Origin: Futiania mangrovi
GTDB taxonomy: Bacteria; Pseudomonadota; Alphaproteobacteria; Futianiales; Futianiaceae
Assembly (NCBI RefSeq): GCF_024158125.1
Contig: NZ_JAMZFT010000003.1
Location: 62,001 to 126,000 of the forward strand
DNA: 64,000 bases
Direction of reading: 5' to 3'
Positions 10,009-17,857 of the stretch are shown piece by piece; within the stretch, counting starts at the first letter, position 1; each line of letters starts with the position of its first letter. The translations under genes were made by a program, and so were the position numbers. Below the pieces are notes generated by a model. That model was not told the origin of the DNA, did not search any database, and saw nothing but the letters and a program-made list of their open reading frames with translations.

Positions 10009-10958
10009 ACACCCGCGCTGGCTTCGGGGACGGTCTTCGGTGCGGCCGTGCCGTGAACCTGCCGCTCGCGCCACGCGATGTAGATCCCGCTGCCGACGAT
10101 CACGGCAATGCCGACCCAGGTCCAGACGTCGGGAAAGTCCCCGAACACGAGATAGCCCAACGCCGCGCTGGACACGATCTCGAAGTAGGAAACAGGGGCA
10201 AGGACGCTTGCGGGCGCCCGCTCGAACGCGAGCACCATCAGGAAATGGCAGCCCGTCGCAATGCTCCCGATGGCCAGCAGCGCACCCCATTGCCAAGGCT
10301 CGGGCGCAATGAAATGGAAATTCCCCGTGTCGCCCAGCATCGTGCCTGCCCCCAGCACCGCCGACAGAACCACGCTGCCGACAAGCGCGCCGAACGCCAG
10401 TGTGACGATCGGTGGCGCCGCGCCCTTGAGCTTGCGCGTCGTCAGGAAATAGAAGGCAAACAGAACGCCCGAGGCCAGCGCCAGCGGCGCGCCCTCGCTG
10501 GCCACGCCCATGCCGGGCCGCAGGATGATGAGCACGCCGGCGAAACCCACGACCACCGCGGTCCAGCGCCGGGGGCCGACGCGCTCGCCCAGCAGCAGGG
10601 CCGAGAGCGCGGTGAGGATCATCGGCTCGACAAACAGCAGCGCCAGCGCGTCCGCAACCGGCATGTAGGCGATGGCCGTGAAGAAGAGGGTGGTGGAGGC
10701 TGCGAAGCACAGGCCGCGCAGCAGCTGCAGACCGATCTGCGGCGGCCAGAAGCCCCGCCACCCCGCGGCCGCGAGGACCATGGGCAGCGTCAGCAGCACC
10801 TGGACCCCGTAACGCCCCCACGCCACCTGGCCCGACGGCATGGTCTCCGAGAGGTACTTGGCAAGCACGTCCATGGCCGGAACCACCGCGACGGCGAGAA
10901 ACATCAGCCCGACGCCGAGAAGCGGCCGGTCGTCGTCGTGCATGGCGGGTGCGGTCAT
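10005..10958 (-). CDS. DMT (EamA/RhaT) family transporter
   Basis: Inner-membrane permease of the drug/metabolite transporter superfamily, 317 residues with ten hydrophobic helices arranged as two EamA repeats; each repeat carries the characteristic LLLGERVGPRRW or LVFGDFPDVWTW turn near its end. Substrate cannot be inferred; relatives export amino acids or metabolites. The ATG at 10958 follows GGAGAACGAG; the open frame continues far upstream without a plausible start. It is divergent from the BLUF gene, sharing a 171-base promoter region. Confidence 0.9.
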   Translation of the reverse strand: MTAPAMHDDDRPLLGVGLMFLAVAVVPAMDVLAKYLSETMPSGQVAWGRYGVQVLLTLPMVLAAAGWRGFWPPQIGLQLLRGLCFAASTTLFFTAIAYMPVADALALLFVEPMILTALSALLLGERVGPRRWTAVVVGFAGVLIILRPGMGVASEGAPLALASGVLFAFYFLTTRKLKGAAPPIVTLAFGALVGSVVLSAVLGAGTMLGDTGNFHFIAPEPWQWGALLAIGSIATGCHFLMVLAFERAPASVLAPVSYFEIVSSAALGYLVFGDFPDVWTWVGIAVIVGSGIYIAWRERQVHGTAAPKTVPEASAGV

Positions 10959-11129
10959 GCTCTCGTTCTCCGGCGCGTGGCAGTCGCAGTACCACCGGCA
11001 GATAGACGCGATTTGCCGTGCGCCACAAGCACCACCCGGCGCAGGCCCCGTATACCGCGGTTTCACGCCACAACGGAGTATTATCAAATTGCAGCAAGAC
11101 TTGTGCCCTGATGCACGGGGAAACCAGAG

Positions 11130-11621
11130 ATGCCGGAAGTCTATCAGTTGCTGTACGTGAGTTCCGAGAGACCCGGCCTGAGCCGCGACGGTGTGGACGC
11201 AATCCTGGCCGCCGCCCTCGCCCACAACGCGACGCACGCCATCACGGGCGTGCTGCTGCATGTCGAAACCGCCTTCCTTCAACTGCTTGAAGGTCCCGAG
11301 GCGGAGGTCGAGGCGCTGTTCTCCCGCATCGCGGCCGACCCGCGCCACCATCAGGTCACGGTGCTGCACCGGGGTACAGTACAGGCGCGGAGCTTCCCGG
11401 GCTGGTCGATGGGCTTCTCGTCCCTGCCCCCGGACATGATGGGCCGGACGGGCGCCTTCCCCTTCTCGCGGGACTGGCTGGACAGAATGATCTCGTCGCA
11501 CCCGTGCCCCACCGTCGGTGCGCTGATCCGCAGCTTCACCTATGTCAACGGCCTGGGCCGGGCAGAGCTGGAAATGGAAGTGCCGGAGCAAGGCGGCGCA
11601 ACGGGCGGCAGCGCCGCCTGA
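11130..11621 (+). CDS. BLUF-domain blue-light photoreceptor
   Basis: Short BLUF protein (163 residues) expected to bind FAD and change conformation in blue light. Residues 1-97 form the BLUF domain and all key positions are present at the spacing seen in AppA: Tyr9, Asn33 and Gln51 of the flavin hydrogen-bond network, plus Trp92 and Met94. The motif ITGVLLHVETAFLQLLEGP is diagnostic. The last about 65 residues form a C-terminal extension without a recognisable output domain, so signalling is probably by protein contact. It is divergent from the DMT transporter and convergent with the large CHASE-like/PAS histidine kinase, a candidate partner by position only. Confidence 0.93.
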   Translation: MPEVYQLLYVSSERPGLSRDGVDAILAAALAHNATHAITGVLLHVETAFLQLLEGPEAEVEALFSRIAADPRHHQVTVLHRGTVQARSFPGWSMGFSSLPPDMMGRTGAFPFSRDWLDRMISSHPCPTVGALIRSFTYVNGLGRAELEMEVPEQGGATGGSAA

Positions 11622-11678
11622 CGCACGCCCGAACGCTCCCCGCTCTCGCCGGGACGCGGGACAACCGGGCGCGCAGGT

Positions 11679-14111
11679 TCAGGCGACCTTGCGTCCGCGC
11701 TGGGCACGCTGGGGCTGCTGGGTGCCGTCGGAACCGCTGCGCGGTTTCAGCAGACGGCGCGGCGGGATCCAGATCGTGACCGTCGTGCCATGGCCGTACT
11801 TCGACTGCAGCTCGAGACCGCCACCGTGCAGTTCCATGAGCGACTTCGCGATCGGCAGACCGAGACCCGTCCCGTCGTGCTGGCGGTTGAGCGCACTGTC
11901 GATCTGGCTGAATTTCTCCAGCGCGCGCGGCAGGTCCTCGGGCTTCATCCCGATTCCGGTGTCGATCACCTTGATCTCCAGCCCGCGGGTCGGATCGACG
12001 CCGGCTTCCAGCGTCACGGAACCGCCGGGGTTGGTGAACTTGATCGCGTTGGTGAGAAGGTTGAGCAGAACCTGCTTGAGGCGGCGGCCATCGGCATGGA
12101 TGTCGGGCACCCCCTCCTCCGCCAGGACACGCAAATGGAGACCGGCGCGCTTGGCCCGCTCCGACAGCAGCGTGTGGCACGAGCGCAGGAGCGCATGCGT
12201 GTCGACGTCCTCCTCCTGAAGCTCGAAGCGGCCCGCCTCGATCTTGGAGAGGTCGAGAATGTCGTTGATGAGGTCGAGCAGGTGGCGACCGGAGTTGTAG
12301 ATGTTCTCGATATATTCGGCGTACTTGTCGTTGCCGAGCGGGCCGAGGATCCGGTCCTTCATGATCTCCGAGAAGCCGATGATCGAGTTCATCGGCGTGC
12401 GCAGCTCGTGGCTCATGTTGGCAAGGAATTCCGACTTGGTCCGGTTGGCAAGCTCGGCCGTCTCCTTGGCCACGCGCAGGGCGTGCTGGGCCCGCTTCTG
12501 CTCGGTGATGTCGATCATGAAGCCCTGCACGAAACGCGGGCCGATCCCGAGGCGCACGCTGGCGCCGGCCTTGGCATCGTCGGGGGCGGAGGTAATCGAG
12601 TTGCGCACCCACATGATCGAGCCGTCGGCCTTGCGCATCCGGTACTCGCGCACGGCGAAGGATTTCTCTGCGAGGTCGTCGAGGTTGTAGAGCACGCGGT
12701 CGCGGTCGTCGGGGTGGACGTGATGCACCCAGAACCCCTGGCTGAACCAGGTAGACGGCGGATAACCGACGATCGACTCCACCTGCGGCCCGATATAGGT
12801 GAACCGCTTGGCCGCGAGATCCGCTGCCCACGGGATCACATTGGTCGATTCCACGAGGTGCTGAAGGCGGCGCTCGTTCTCCGCCAGTTCGCGGCGCTGG
12901 CTCTCGATGAGCGCCGAGATCTCCTCGTTGCTGCGCTCCAGCGAGCCGGCCCGCGTCGCCATCCGGTGCACGATGAAGGCGAAGAGCGCGCTCGCCAGGA
13001 TACCGGCAAGCGCAGCAAGTCCGATCAGGCCGTAGTGACGGACGCCCGGCCGGGCATCCGCTGCAACGGATACCTCGAGCGGAAGGCCGCGCAGGGAAAG
13101 GGTCTGTTCGTGGTGCACGATCGCATGGCCAAGCAGCCTGGCAACCATGCCGGGCGCAGCAAGTTCTGCACCCGCCCGCAGGATCCGGACCGGCTGAGCC
13201 GCGCCTTCGACAGGCGCGACGATGTCGAGTTGCACGCCGGCCTCCGCCAGTCCCGCCGGGACGAGGCGGTCGAGCGAGGCCTTGTAGGCCACCACGGCAA
13301 GAACGTCGCGGGCGTCGCGCGGACGTGCGTTCACCACCTCCGCATCGGTGCGCGCGATCGCCCGCATCAGCCAGAACACATGCCGCTGCCCCTCGGTCAG
13401 AGAAGCCTCGGCGCGGATCGAGCGGGCGCTGAATACGCCGAACCCCGCAGGCGCCCCCTCGGGGATCAGGACGGAGGCCACAACCTCGCCCGTCTTGACC
13501 GCGCGCGCGAGGGCATCGAGCGCAGCAGGCCCCGCGGCCGTGTTCTTCTCGACGAGACCGCTTTCGAGAAGCCGCGCCTCCTCCACCGACATCGGCGGAC
13601 GCACGAGATAACGGATCGGAAAATAGCTGACCGGCGCCTCCCGGGCCCCCTGCGGCGGAAACTCCGCCTGGTAATAGGCAAGGCCCGCCGAGTGGGCCGT
13701 CGCCTCGAACACGGCGTCGTCCGCATCGTCCATGCGCGGCATGAAGACGGCGAGTTCGACATAGGGACGCCCGGCCATCGGCGGCGTCGACATGGCGCGG
13801 AACATGTCCGGAGAGATCGCGCGCGTGCCCGGCGTCCGGCTGTTCTGGTTGTCGAGAATGGCTGCACGGGCAAGTCCGGCCATGTCGGTCAGTTCGGCCT
13901 CGATGCCCGAAAGATCGTCGGCGATCCGCACCGCGGCCTGTTGCGCCGTACGCCCGGCCTCGTCGCGCACGGACGACACGACGCCGAAAGCCGCCACGAC
14001 GGTCAGCGCCACGGTTACCAGCGCACCGATCAGAAGGCTCTGTACCCAGCCGCCAATACCGACCTTCCGGGATTCCCTGGACCGTGATCCCGGCTGCTTC
14101 TTCGATGCCAC
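11679..14111 (-). CDS. Membrane sensor histidine kinase with periplasmic sensor and PAS domain
   Basis: Large sensor kinase, 810 residues. One transmembrane helix (about 22-44), an extracytoplasmic region of about 315 residues that looks like a CHASE-type sensor, a second helix (about 360-383), a coiled coil (385-420), a PAS/PAC domain (about 415-540, with [17 protein letters not shown]), HisKA with His568 in [19 protein letters not shown], and a HATPase ([23 protein letters not shown]). The start is the GTG at 14111, preceded by CCGGAGAGCGAGA; an upstream extension to 14318 has no ribosome site and low-complexity sequence. No response regulator is adjacent. The sensor half does not match a ligand family I can name. 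Confidence 0.9.
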   Translation of the reverse strand: MASKKQPGSRSRESRKVGIGGWVQSLLIGALVTVALTVVAAFGVVSSVRDEAGRTAQQAAVRIADDLSGIEAELTDMAGLARAAILDNQNSRTPGTRAISPDMFRAMSTPPMAGRPYVELAVFMPRMDDADDAVFEATAHSAGLAYYQAEFPPQGAREAPVSYFPIRYLVRPPMSVEEARLLESGLVEKNTAAGPAALDALARAVKTGEVVASVLIPEGAPAGFGVFSARSIRAEASLTEGQRHVFWLMRAIARTDAEVVNARPRDARDVLAVVAYKASLDRLVPAGLAEAGVQLDIVAPVEGAAQPVRILRAGAELAAPGMVARLLGHAIVHHEQTLSLRGLPLEVSVAADARPGVRHYGLIGLAALAGILASALFAFIVHRMATRAGSLERSNEEISALIESQRRELAENERRLQHLVESTNVIPWAADLAAKRFTYIGPQVESIVGYPPSTWFSQGFWVHHVHPDDRDRVLYNLDDLAEKSFAVREYRMRKADGSIMWVRNSITSAPDDAKAGASVRLGIGPRFVQGFMIDITEQKRAQHALRVAKETAELANRTKSEFLANMSHELRTPMNSIIGFSEIMKDRILGPLGNDKYAEYIENIYNSGRHLLDLINDILDLSKIEAGRFELQEEDVDTHALLRSCHTLLSERAKRAGLHLRVLAEEGVPDIHADGRRLKQVLLNLLTNAIKFTNPGGSVTLEAGVDPTRGLEIKVIDTGIGMKPEDLPRALEKFSQIDSALNRQHDGTGLGLPIAKSLMELHGGGLELQSKYGHGTTVTIWIPPRRLLKPRSGSDGTQQPQRAQRGRKVA

Positions 14112-14222
14112 TCTCGCTCTCCGGAACTGGCGCACCGCACGGCGCGCACCCTGCACGGCCCGGATGGTGACGCGCGCGTGGTAAAGACCGGGTAAATCCG
14201 CATAAAATTTTCGGGAAATGCC

Positions 14223-14252
14223 GAGGGCCCCGGGTTGTGACCCGGGGCCCTC
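14223..14252. terminator. Strong perfect hairpin (terminator-like)
   Basis: Perfect 13-bp inverted repeat (arms 14223-14235 and 14240-14252; loop TGTG). It is very GC-rich and lacks a U-tract on the plus strand; on the minus strand an A/T-rich stretch starts about 13 bases further on. It lies between the small minus-strand gene ending at 14373 and the kinase start at 14111, so the best guess is transcription termination of the former. Confidence 0.55.
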
Positions 14253-14353
14253 GCCGGCCGGGCCGTTCGGGGGATGAGGGACTTGCGGCCTCGAAGCCGG
14301 AACAGGGGGGTCGTGCAATGCCCCTGTCTCGATTTATACGCGCACCATCCGCC

Positions 14354-14384
14354 GCCGGATCAGGGCGCCGGATCAGGGCGCCGG
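14354..14384. repeat. 13-bp tandem repeat, 2.4 copies
   Basis: The unit GCCGGATCAGGGC occurs twice in perfect tandem, followed by a partial third unit GCCGG. It straddles the stop codon of the small minus-strand gene that ends at 14373. The function is unknown. Confidence 0.6.
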
Positions 14385-14702
14385 AGGAAGTGCGCGCCGT
14401 TCGGCGAGAAAGGCGGCCAGCAAGCCGATCAGACGTCCGGGGCGCACCGCCCAGGGACGCCGGCGGCCCCGCCGAACCTGTGCGACCACCGCCGCCTCGA
14501 TCGCATCGAGCACGCGCACGCCAGGCACCGCCCCGTCGGCGAGCGCCGTCCCGACGAGCGGCGCTGCGTGCCGCGGCCTCTCATAGCGGAGGGAACCAGC
14601 GCGCGCCGCCCGCCACACGAGGGGCGGCAACGGCCCCGTGAGCGATTCAATGCGCGCCCTTGCGGGACAGGAAAACGTCTCGGACCGGGACATCGGGAAC
14701 AC
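14373..14702 (-). CDS. Small hypothetical basic protein (XRE-island gene)
   Basis: A 109-residue Arg-rich (basic) product with no recognised domain. It is supported by a reasonable ribosome site (GGAG 8 bases before the ATG at 14702), by a hairpin downstream, and by an operator-like TACG-N5-CGTA site at 14764-14776 in its promoter that nearly copies the site in front of the DnaA-domain gene at 15523. Competing open frames on the plus strand lack these signals. Whether it is translated is uncertain. Confidence 0.45.
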   Translation of the reverse strand: MFPMSRSETFSCPARARIESLTGPLPPLVWRAARAGSLRYERPRHAAPLVGTALADGAVPGVRVLDAIEAAVVAQVRRGRRRPWAVRPGRLIGLLAAFLAERRALPPAP

Positions 14703-14763
14703 TCCAGACAGACAAGCACCTGCCCGGATGATCCCACGCCCGCACTGCGCGAGGATAAGTTTT

Positions 14764-14776
14764 TACGACATGCGTA
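14764..14776. promoter_or_regulatory. Operator-like site TACG-N5-CGTA (copy 1)
   Basis: TACGACATGCGTA: 4-base inverted repeat with a 5-base spacer. Read on the minus strand it is TACGCATGTCGTA, one base different from TACGCATTTCGTA at 15488-15500. It lies 62 bases upstream of the 109-residue minus-strand gene, just downstream of the XRE regulator gene. Confidence 0.5.
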
Positions 14777-14792
14777 CTTTTTGGCTCATCGG

Positions 14793-15356
14793 TCAGAGAT
14801 AGCGGACCGACATCACCACCGGCGCAATGGAACGCACCTCGCTGGCGGAGAAAACCTGCGAGTAATCCAGCGACACGAAAAGATACCCACCCCGAGGCCC
14901 GGCTCCCGGCACGACCCGGACAAGCCGGCGGCTGCCGTCAGCCAACTCGACGAGCGCATCGCGACCCGCGGCGCGGCCCGGATCGCCCCCCTTCCGGTCC
15001 GCTACAAGAACCTCCCCCGCACGATAACCCGCGATCGGGTGGAGCAAACGGACGGCGACCGGCTGGACCGCAGGAAACACAAGCTCGATATCGCCCAGCG
15101 GGCCATCTTCGACCTGCCCCGTCGCACCGACGTGCCCGAGGAGCGGCGTCACGCCCCGATCCTGTGGGGGCGCGTCGATCAGGTCGGTCGGATGGACGTC
15201 CAGGGCATCGGCAATCCGGTTGAGCCAGTCGAGCGAGAGCGTCATGTGGCCGGTTTCGAGCCGGCTTACGCTCTGCGGTGTGGTGCCGATACGCTCGGCC
15301 AGCTCGCGCAGCTTGAGATTGCGCAGCTTCCGGAAATGGCGAATGCGATTGCTCAC
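14793..15356 (-). CDS. XRE-family repressor with LexA/S24-like C-terminal region
   Basis: DNA-binding regulator of 187 residues. Residues 1-62 form a Cro/CI-type helix-turn-helix (LRELAERIGTTPQSVSRLETG is the HTH core). The C-terminal 110 residues (for example HPIAGYRAGEVLVADRKGG) resemble the beta-rich S24/LexA fold but no Ser-Lys catalytic pair is obvious, so it is probably a dimerisation or ligand domain. The gene has a good sigma-70 promoter (15388-15416) whose spacer and -10 overlap a TACG-N5-CGCA site, pointing to autorepression. Near-identical sites precede the genes on either side, making these its likely targets. Confidence 0.85.
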   Translation of the reverse strand: MSNRIRHFRKLRNLKLRELAERIGTTPQSVSRLETGHMTLSLDWLNRIADALDVHPTDLIDAPPQDRGVTPLLGHVGATGQVEDGPLGDIELVFPAVQPVAVRLLHPIAGYRAGEVLVADRKGGDPGRAAGRDALVELADGSRRLVRVVPGAGPRGGYLFVSLDYSQVFSASEVRSIAPVVMSVRYL

Positions 15357-15387
15357 AGGACCCTCGGGCGTGATTTGGGTTAGTCAA

Positions 15388-15416
15388 TTTTTACGTTAAC
15401 CGCACCTTTTAGTCAA
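15388..15416 (-). promoter_or_regulatory. Sigma-70 promoter of the XRE gene, overlapped by an operator-like site (copy 2)
   Basis: On the minus strand TTGACT (15416-15411), a 17-base spacer, then TAAAAA (15393-15388). The imperfect operator TACGTTAACCGCA (15392-15404) lies in the spacer and touches the -10, as expected for autoregulation by the XRE protein. Confidence 0.6.
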
Positions 15417-15445
15417 GTAAAATTACTTATTGCGCACACATTTCC

Positions 15446-15473
15446 TTGACTCCCGCCCGCTGTCTGCTAGGTG
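15446..15473 (+). promoter_or_regulatory. Putative sigma-70 promoter of the DnaA-domain/DUF6456 operon
   Basis: TTGACT (15446-15451), a 16-base spacer, then TAGGTG (15468-15473, weak -10). Predicted transcription would start near 15480, just before the palindrome at 15486-15502. Confidence 0.45.
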
Positions 15474-15485
15474 CAAGGTCATTCT

Positions 15486-15502
15486 TGTACGCATTTCGTA
15501 CA
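15486..15502. promoter_or_regulatory. Operator-like palindrome TGTACG-N5-CGTACA (copy 3)
   Basis: Perfect inverted repeat with 6-base arms and the spacer CATTT, located between the predicted transcription start and the ATG at 15523. Binding here would block transcription. It shares 13 of 14 bases (GTACGCATnTCGTA) with the site at 14763-14776 read on the other strand. Confidence 0.6.
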
Positions 15503-15522
15503 TTGCGTGAAGGAGAATCCTC

Positions 15523-15873
15523 GTGCCAGATCCGATCCCGCCCATCTCCCTGTGCGTATCGATCAAGACCGGCGGCGCCGACCCGGTGCCGGGGCTGTTC
15601 CGCCTGGTCAGCCGGACCTTCCACGTCCCCGAGCAGGACTTGCGCGCACCGAGCCGCCGCACCGCCTCCGCCGCCCGCGCGCGCCAGGTCTGCATGTACC
15701 TGATGAATGTCGCGCTGGGCATGACCTTCGTGGAGGTCGGGCGCGCCCTCGGCCGCGACCGGACGACGGCGGCCCACGCCGCACGCCTGGTGGAAGAACG
15801 CCGCGACGATCCCGCGTTCGATGCCCTCATCGACCGGCTGGAACATACCCTGATGGCAGAAGGAGCACGATGA
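15523..15873 (+). CDS. DnaA domain IV-like DNA-binding protein
   Basis: A 116-residue protein whose second half (RQVCMYLMNVALGMTFVEVG, then RALGRDRTTAAHAARLVEER) matches the C-terminal DnaA-box-binding domain of the replication initiator, including the helix-turn-helix and signature D-x-T-T-x-x-H. The ATPase and other DnaA domains are absent. Such stand-alone domain-IV proteins occur in alphaproteobacteria and are presumed transcription or replication modulators. It is preceded by GAAGGAGA and overlaps the DUF6456 gene by ATGA, so the two are co-translated. Operator and promoter lie directly upstream. Confidence 0.88.
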   Translation: MPDPIPPISLCVSIKTGGADPVPGLFRLVSRTFHVPEQDLRAPSRRTASAARARQVCMYLMNVALGMTFVEVGRALGRDRTTAAHAARLVEERRDDPAFDALIDRLEHTLMAEGAR

Positions 15874-16334
15874 CCATGGATCTCGACGACACCCCGATCT
15901 GCACCCCGTTGCGGACCCTGGCGCGGAAGACGGACGGACAGGGCAAGCCCTTTCTCGAACCCTGCGAGATCGCTGCCGGGGAGCGCTTTGCCCATGACTT
16001 CCTGATGGCCGCGCGCGGTCCCCGCGTGACACAGGCCTGGCCGGGAGAGGCGCCGCCGCCGGGACGCCGCGGCCCTGTCGCACCGCCCGCCGGAACGCGG
16101 GAGGCCGCCGCCCGCCAGGGGTTGTCCCGGGCGCTGTCGGCGCTGGGCCCTGGACTTGCCGACATCGTTCTCGCGGTGTGCGGGCAGGAGGAGGGACTTG
16201 CGGCAGCGGAAACGCGGCTCGGCTGGCCGAAACGCTCGGGGAAGCTGGTGCTCAAGCTGGCCCTGGCCCGGCTCGCCCGGCACTACGGCCTGATCATGCG
16301 GGCACCCGCCCGCCAGCAAGCACCGGCGCGCTGA
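15870..16334 (+). CDS. DUF6456 domain protein
   Basis: A 154-residue cytosolic protein of the alphaproteobacterial DUF6456 family. Recognisable parts are TPLRTLARKTDGQGKPFLEP, AGERFAHDFLMAARGPRVTQ followed by AW, and the C-terminal helix-turn-helix-like LGPGLADIVLAVCGQEEGL and LGWPKRSGKLVLKLALARL, then ARHY. The function is unknown, but family members are usually found with the DnaA-IV-like protein, as here (4-base overlap, AGGAG ribosome site). Probably a transcription factor or its partner; this is inference. Confidence 0.85.
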   Translation: MTMDLDDTPICTPLRTLARKTDGQGKPFLEPCEIAAGERFAHDFLMAARGPRVTQAWPGEAPPPGRRGPVAPPAGTREAAARQGLSRALSALGPGLADIVLAVCGQEEGLAAAETRLGWPKRSGKLVLKLALARLARHYGLIMRAPARQQAPAR

Positions 16335-16453
16335 CCCTGGGCGCCGGAGATGCCGCGCGAAAGCTGGCACGCCCCTTGCGTCAGCCGATGCCCGGGCTCC
16401 CCGGTTTCCCGCCGGTTTGCAGTTTTCGTTCGTTGTTTCTGCGAGGTTGCGTC

Positions 16454-17047
16454 ATGGCAAGCGACAGCACACCCCCCGCCTCTCCCACAGCCGGCCGCGG
16501 CCCGTACCTCGACCGCCGCAGATTCCTGCGCGGCCTCGCCGGGCTGACGGCAGCCGCTGCTCTCCCCGTGGCATCGGGAGGGACTGCCGAGGCGGCCATG
16601 CAGGTCCGGCGCCTGCGCCTCTTCAACGCCCGTACGGGCGAGCGTACCGACACCGTCTACATGGAAAACGGCGTCTATGTGCCGGAGGCACTGGGCGAGA
16701 TCGACTTCCTGCTGCGCGATGTCCGCACGGGGGACATCGTGCCTGTCGATGCCCGCATCGTCGACCTGATGTGGCACATCCAGCGCCTCATCGACACGAC
16801 CGAACCGCTCGGCATCACCTCGGGCTACCGCTCGCCGGTCACCAACCGGCGCCTCGCCGGGCAGGGGGCAGCGCGCAACAGCCTGCACATGCAGGGCATG
16901 GCGGTCGACGTCTTCTCGCGCACCCGCAGCGCCCGGCAGATCGCCGGCGCGGCCCGCAGGCTTGGACGCGGCGGGGTCGGCGAGTACCGCAACCGGAATT
17001 TCGTCCACCTCGACGTCGGGCCGGTCCGGACCTGGTCCCGCGGCTGA
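16454..17047 (+). CDS. Tat-exported DUF882/YcbK-family peptidase (M15-like)
   Basis: Periplasmic metallopeptidase-like protein, 197 residues, of the DUF882 family related to D-Ala-D-Ala carboxypeptidases, so likely acting on peptidoglycan. A twin-arginine signal (RRRFLRGLAGLTAAAALP) occupies residues 21-48. Zinc ligand pattern is complete: SGYRSPVTNRRL, then NSLHMQGMAVDV (His145, Asp152) and NRNFVHLDVGPVRTW (His185). The ATG at 16454 is chosen because it places the Tat motif near the N-terminus. It stands alone between the DUF6456 gene and pyrF. Confidence 0.92.
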   Translation: MASDSTPPASPTAGRGPYLDRRRFLRGLAGLTAAAALPVASGGTAEAAMQVRRLRLFNARTGERTDTVYMENGVYVPEALGEIDFLLRDVRTGDIVPVDARIVDLMWHIQRLIDTTEPLGITSGYRSPVTNRRLAGQGAARNSLHMQGMAVDVFSRTRSARQIAGAARRLGRGGVGEYRNRNFVHLDVGPVRTWSRG

Positions 17048-17118
17048 GTGCGGTTCCCCTTATTGACAAGCGTTCTCCCGCCGCCCATGACACTCCTGCG
17101 GCGGTGGGAGAAGAGGAT

Positions 17119-17847
17119 ATGCCCGACATCACAGACGCGAGGCGGCGCCTGATCGTCGCGATCGACGTGCCGGAGATCGGGGCTGCCCGGTCCCTGTGCG
17201 AAACGCTGAAGGGGCATGTCGGGACGTTCAAGATCGGCCTCGGCCTGGTGCCGATCGGCGGGATCGACCTGGCGCGGGAACTGGCGGCGGACGGCTTCGG
17301 CGTGTTCCTGGACATGAAGCTGTTCGACATCCACCAGACCGTGCACGAGGCAACGGCTCGCATCGCCGACATGGGCGTGGAGATCCTGACACTGCAGGGC
17401 GACCCGCATGTCGTGCGCGCCGCGGTCGCAGGGCGCGCGTCGAGCGGGCAGACAGACCTGAAGCTCTTTCCCATCACGGTGCTGACAAGCCTTGACCAGG
17501 CCGACATCGCAGAGATCGGCTTCGACGAGCCGCTGGCAGAGCTGGCGCTGCGCCGGGCGCGCGCGGCCGCCGAAGCCGGCGCCGACGGCGTGATCTCCAG
17601 CGGGCACGAGGCGGGACGCATCAAGGCCGCAACCCCTGCGGGCTTTGAGGTCATCACGCCGGGTATCCGCCCGGCCGGGACCGGCACCCAGGACCAGAAG
17701 CGGGTGATGACGCCTGCGCGCGCCATCGCGTCGGGCGCCGACCGGCTGGTGGTGGGACGCCCGATTACCGCCGCGCCGGACCCGGCTGCGGCCGCCGACG
17801 CGATCTGCGCCGAGATCGCAGAAGCGCTTCGAGCGCAGGCCGCGTGA
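17119..17847 (+). CDS. pyrF: Orotidine 5'-phosphate decarboxylase
   Basis: Last step of UMP synthesis, decarboxylating OMP in the cytosol. The 242-residue TIM barrel has the catalytic Lys/Asp set in FLDMKLFDI and the phosphate-binding end TPGIRPAGTG followed by VVGRPI. The usual DIPNT after the catalytic lysine reads DIHQT, a noticeable but not disabling change. The ATG at 17119 follows AAGAGGA. It is followed after 10 bases by the iron-ADH homologue and a thioesterase, so the three are probably one operon. Confidence 0.92.
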   Translation: MPDITDARRRLIVAIDVPEIGAARSLCETLKGHVGTFKIGLGLVPIGGIDLARELAADGFGVFLDMKLFDIHQTVHEATARIADMGVEILTLQGDPHVVRAAVAGRASSGQTDLKLFPITVLTSLDQADIAEIGFDEPLAELALRRARAAAEAGADGVISSGHEAGRIKAATPAGFEVITPGIRPAGTGTQDQKRVMTPARAIASGADRLVVGRPITAAPDPAAAADAICAEIAEALRAQAA

Positions 17848-17857
17848 GGAGCGCCGG

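Noticed and set aside
11790-14087. A 765-codon plus-strand open frame opposite the PAS kinase
   Set aside because: The reverse strand encodes a kinase with every expected motif; the antisense translation is rich in Arg, His and Asp without any domain.
14237-15383. Plus-strand open frames across the XRE gene and its flank
   Set aside because: No ribosome site or domain; the minus-strand XRE gene and the small gene with a ribosome site are better supported.
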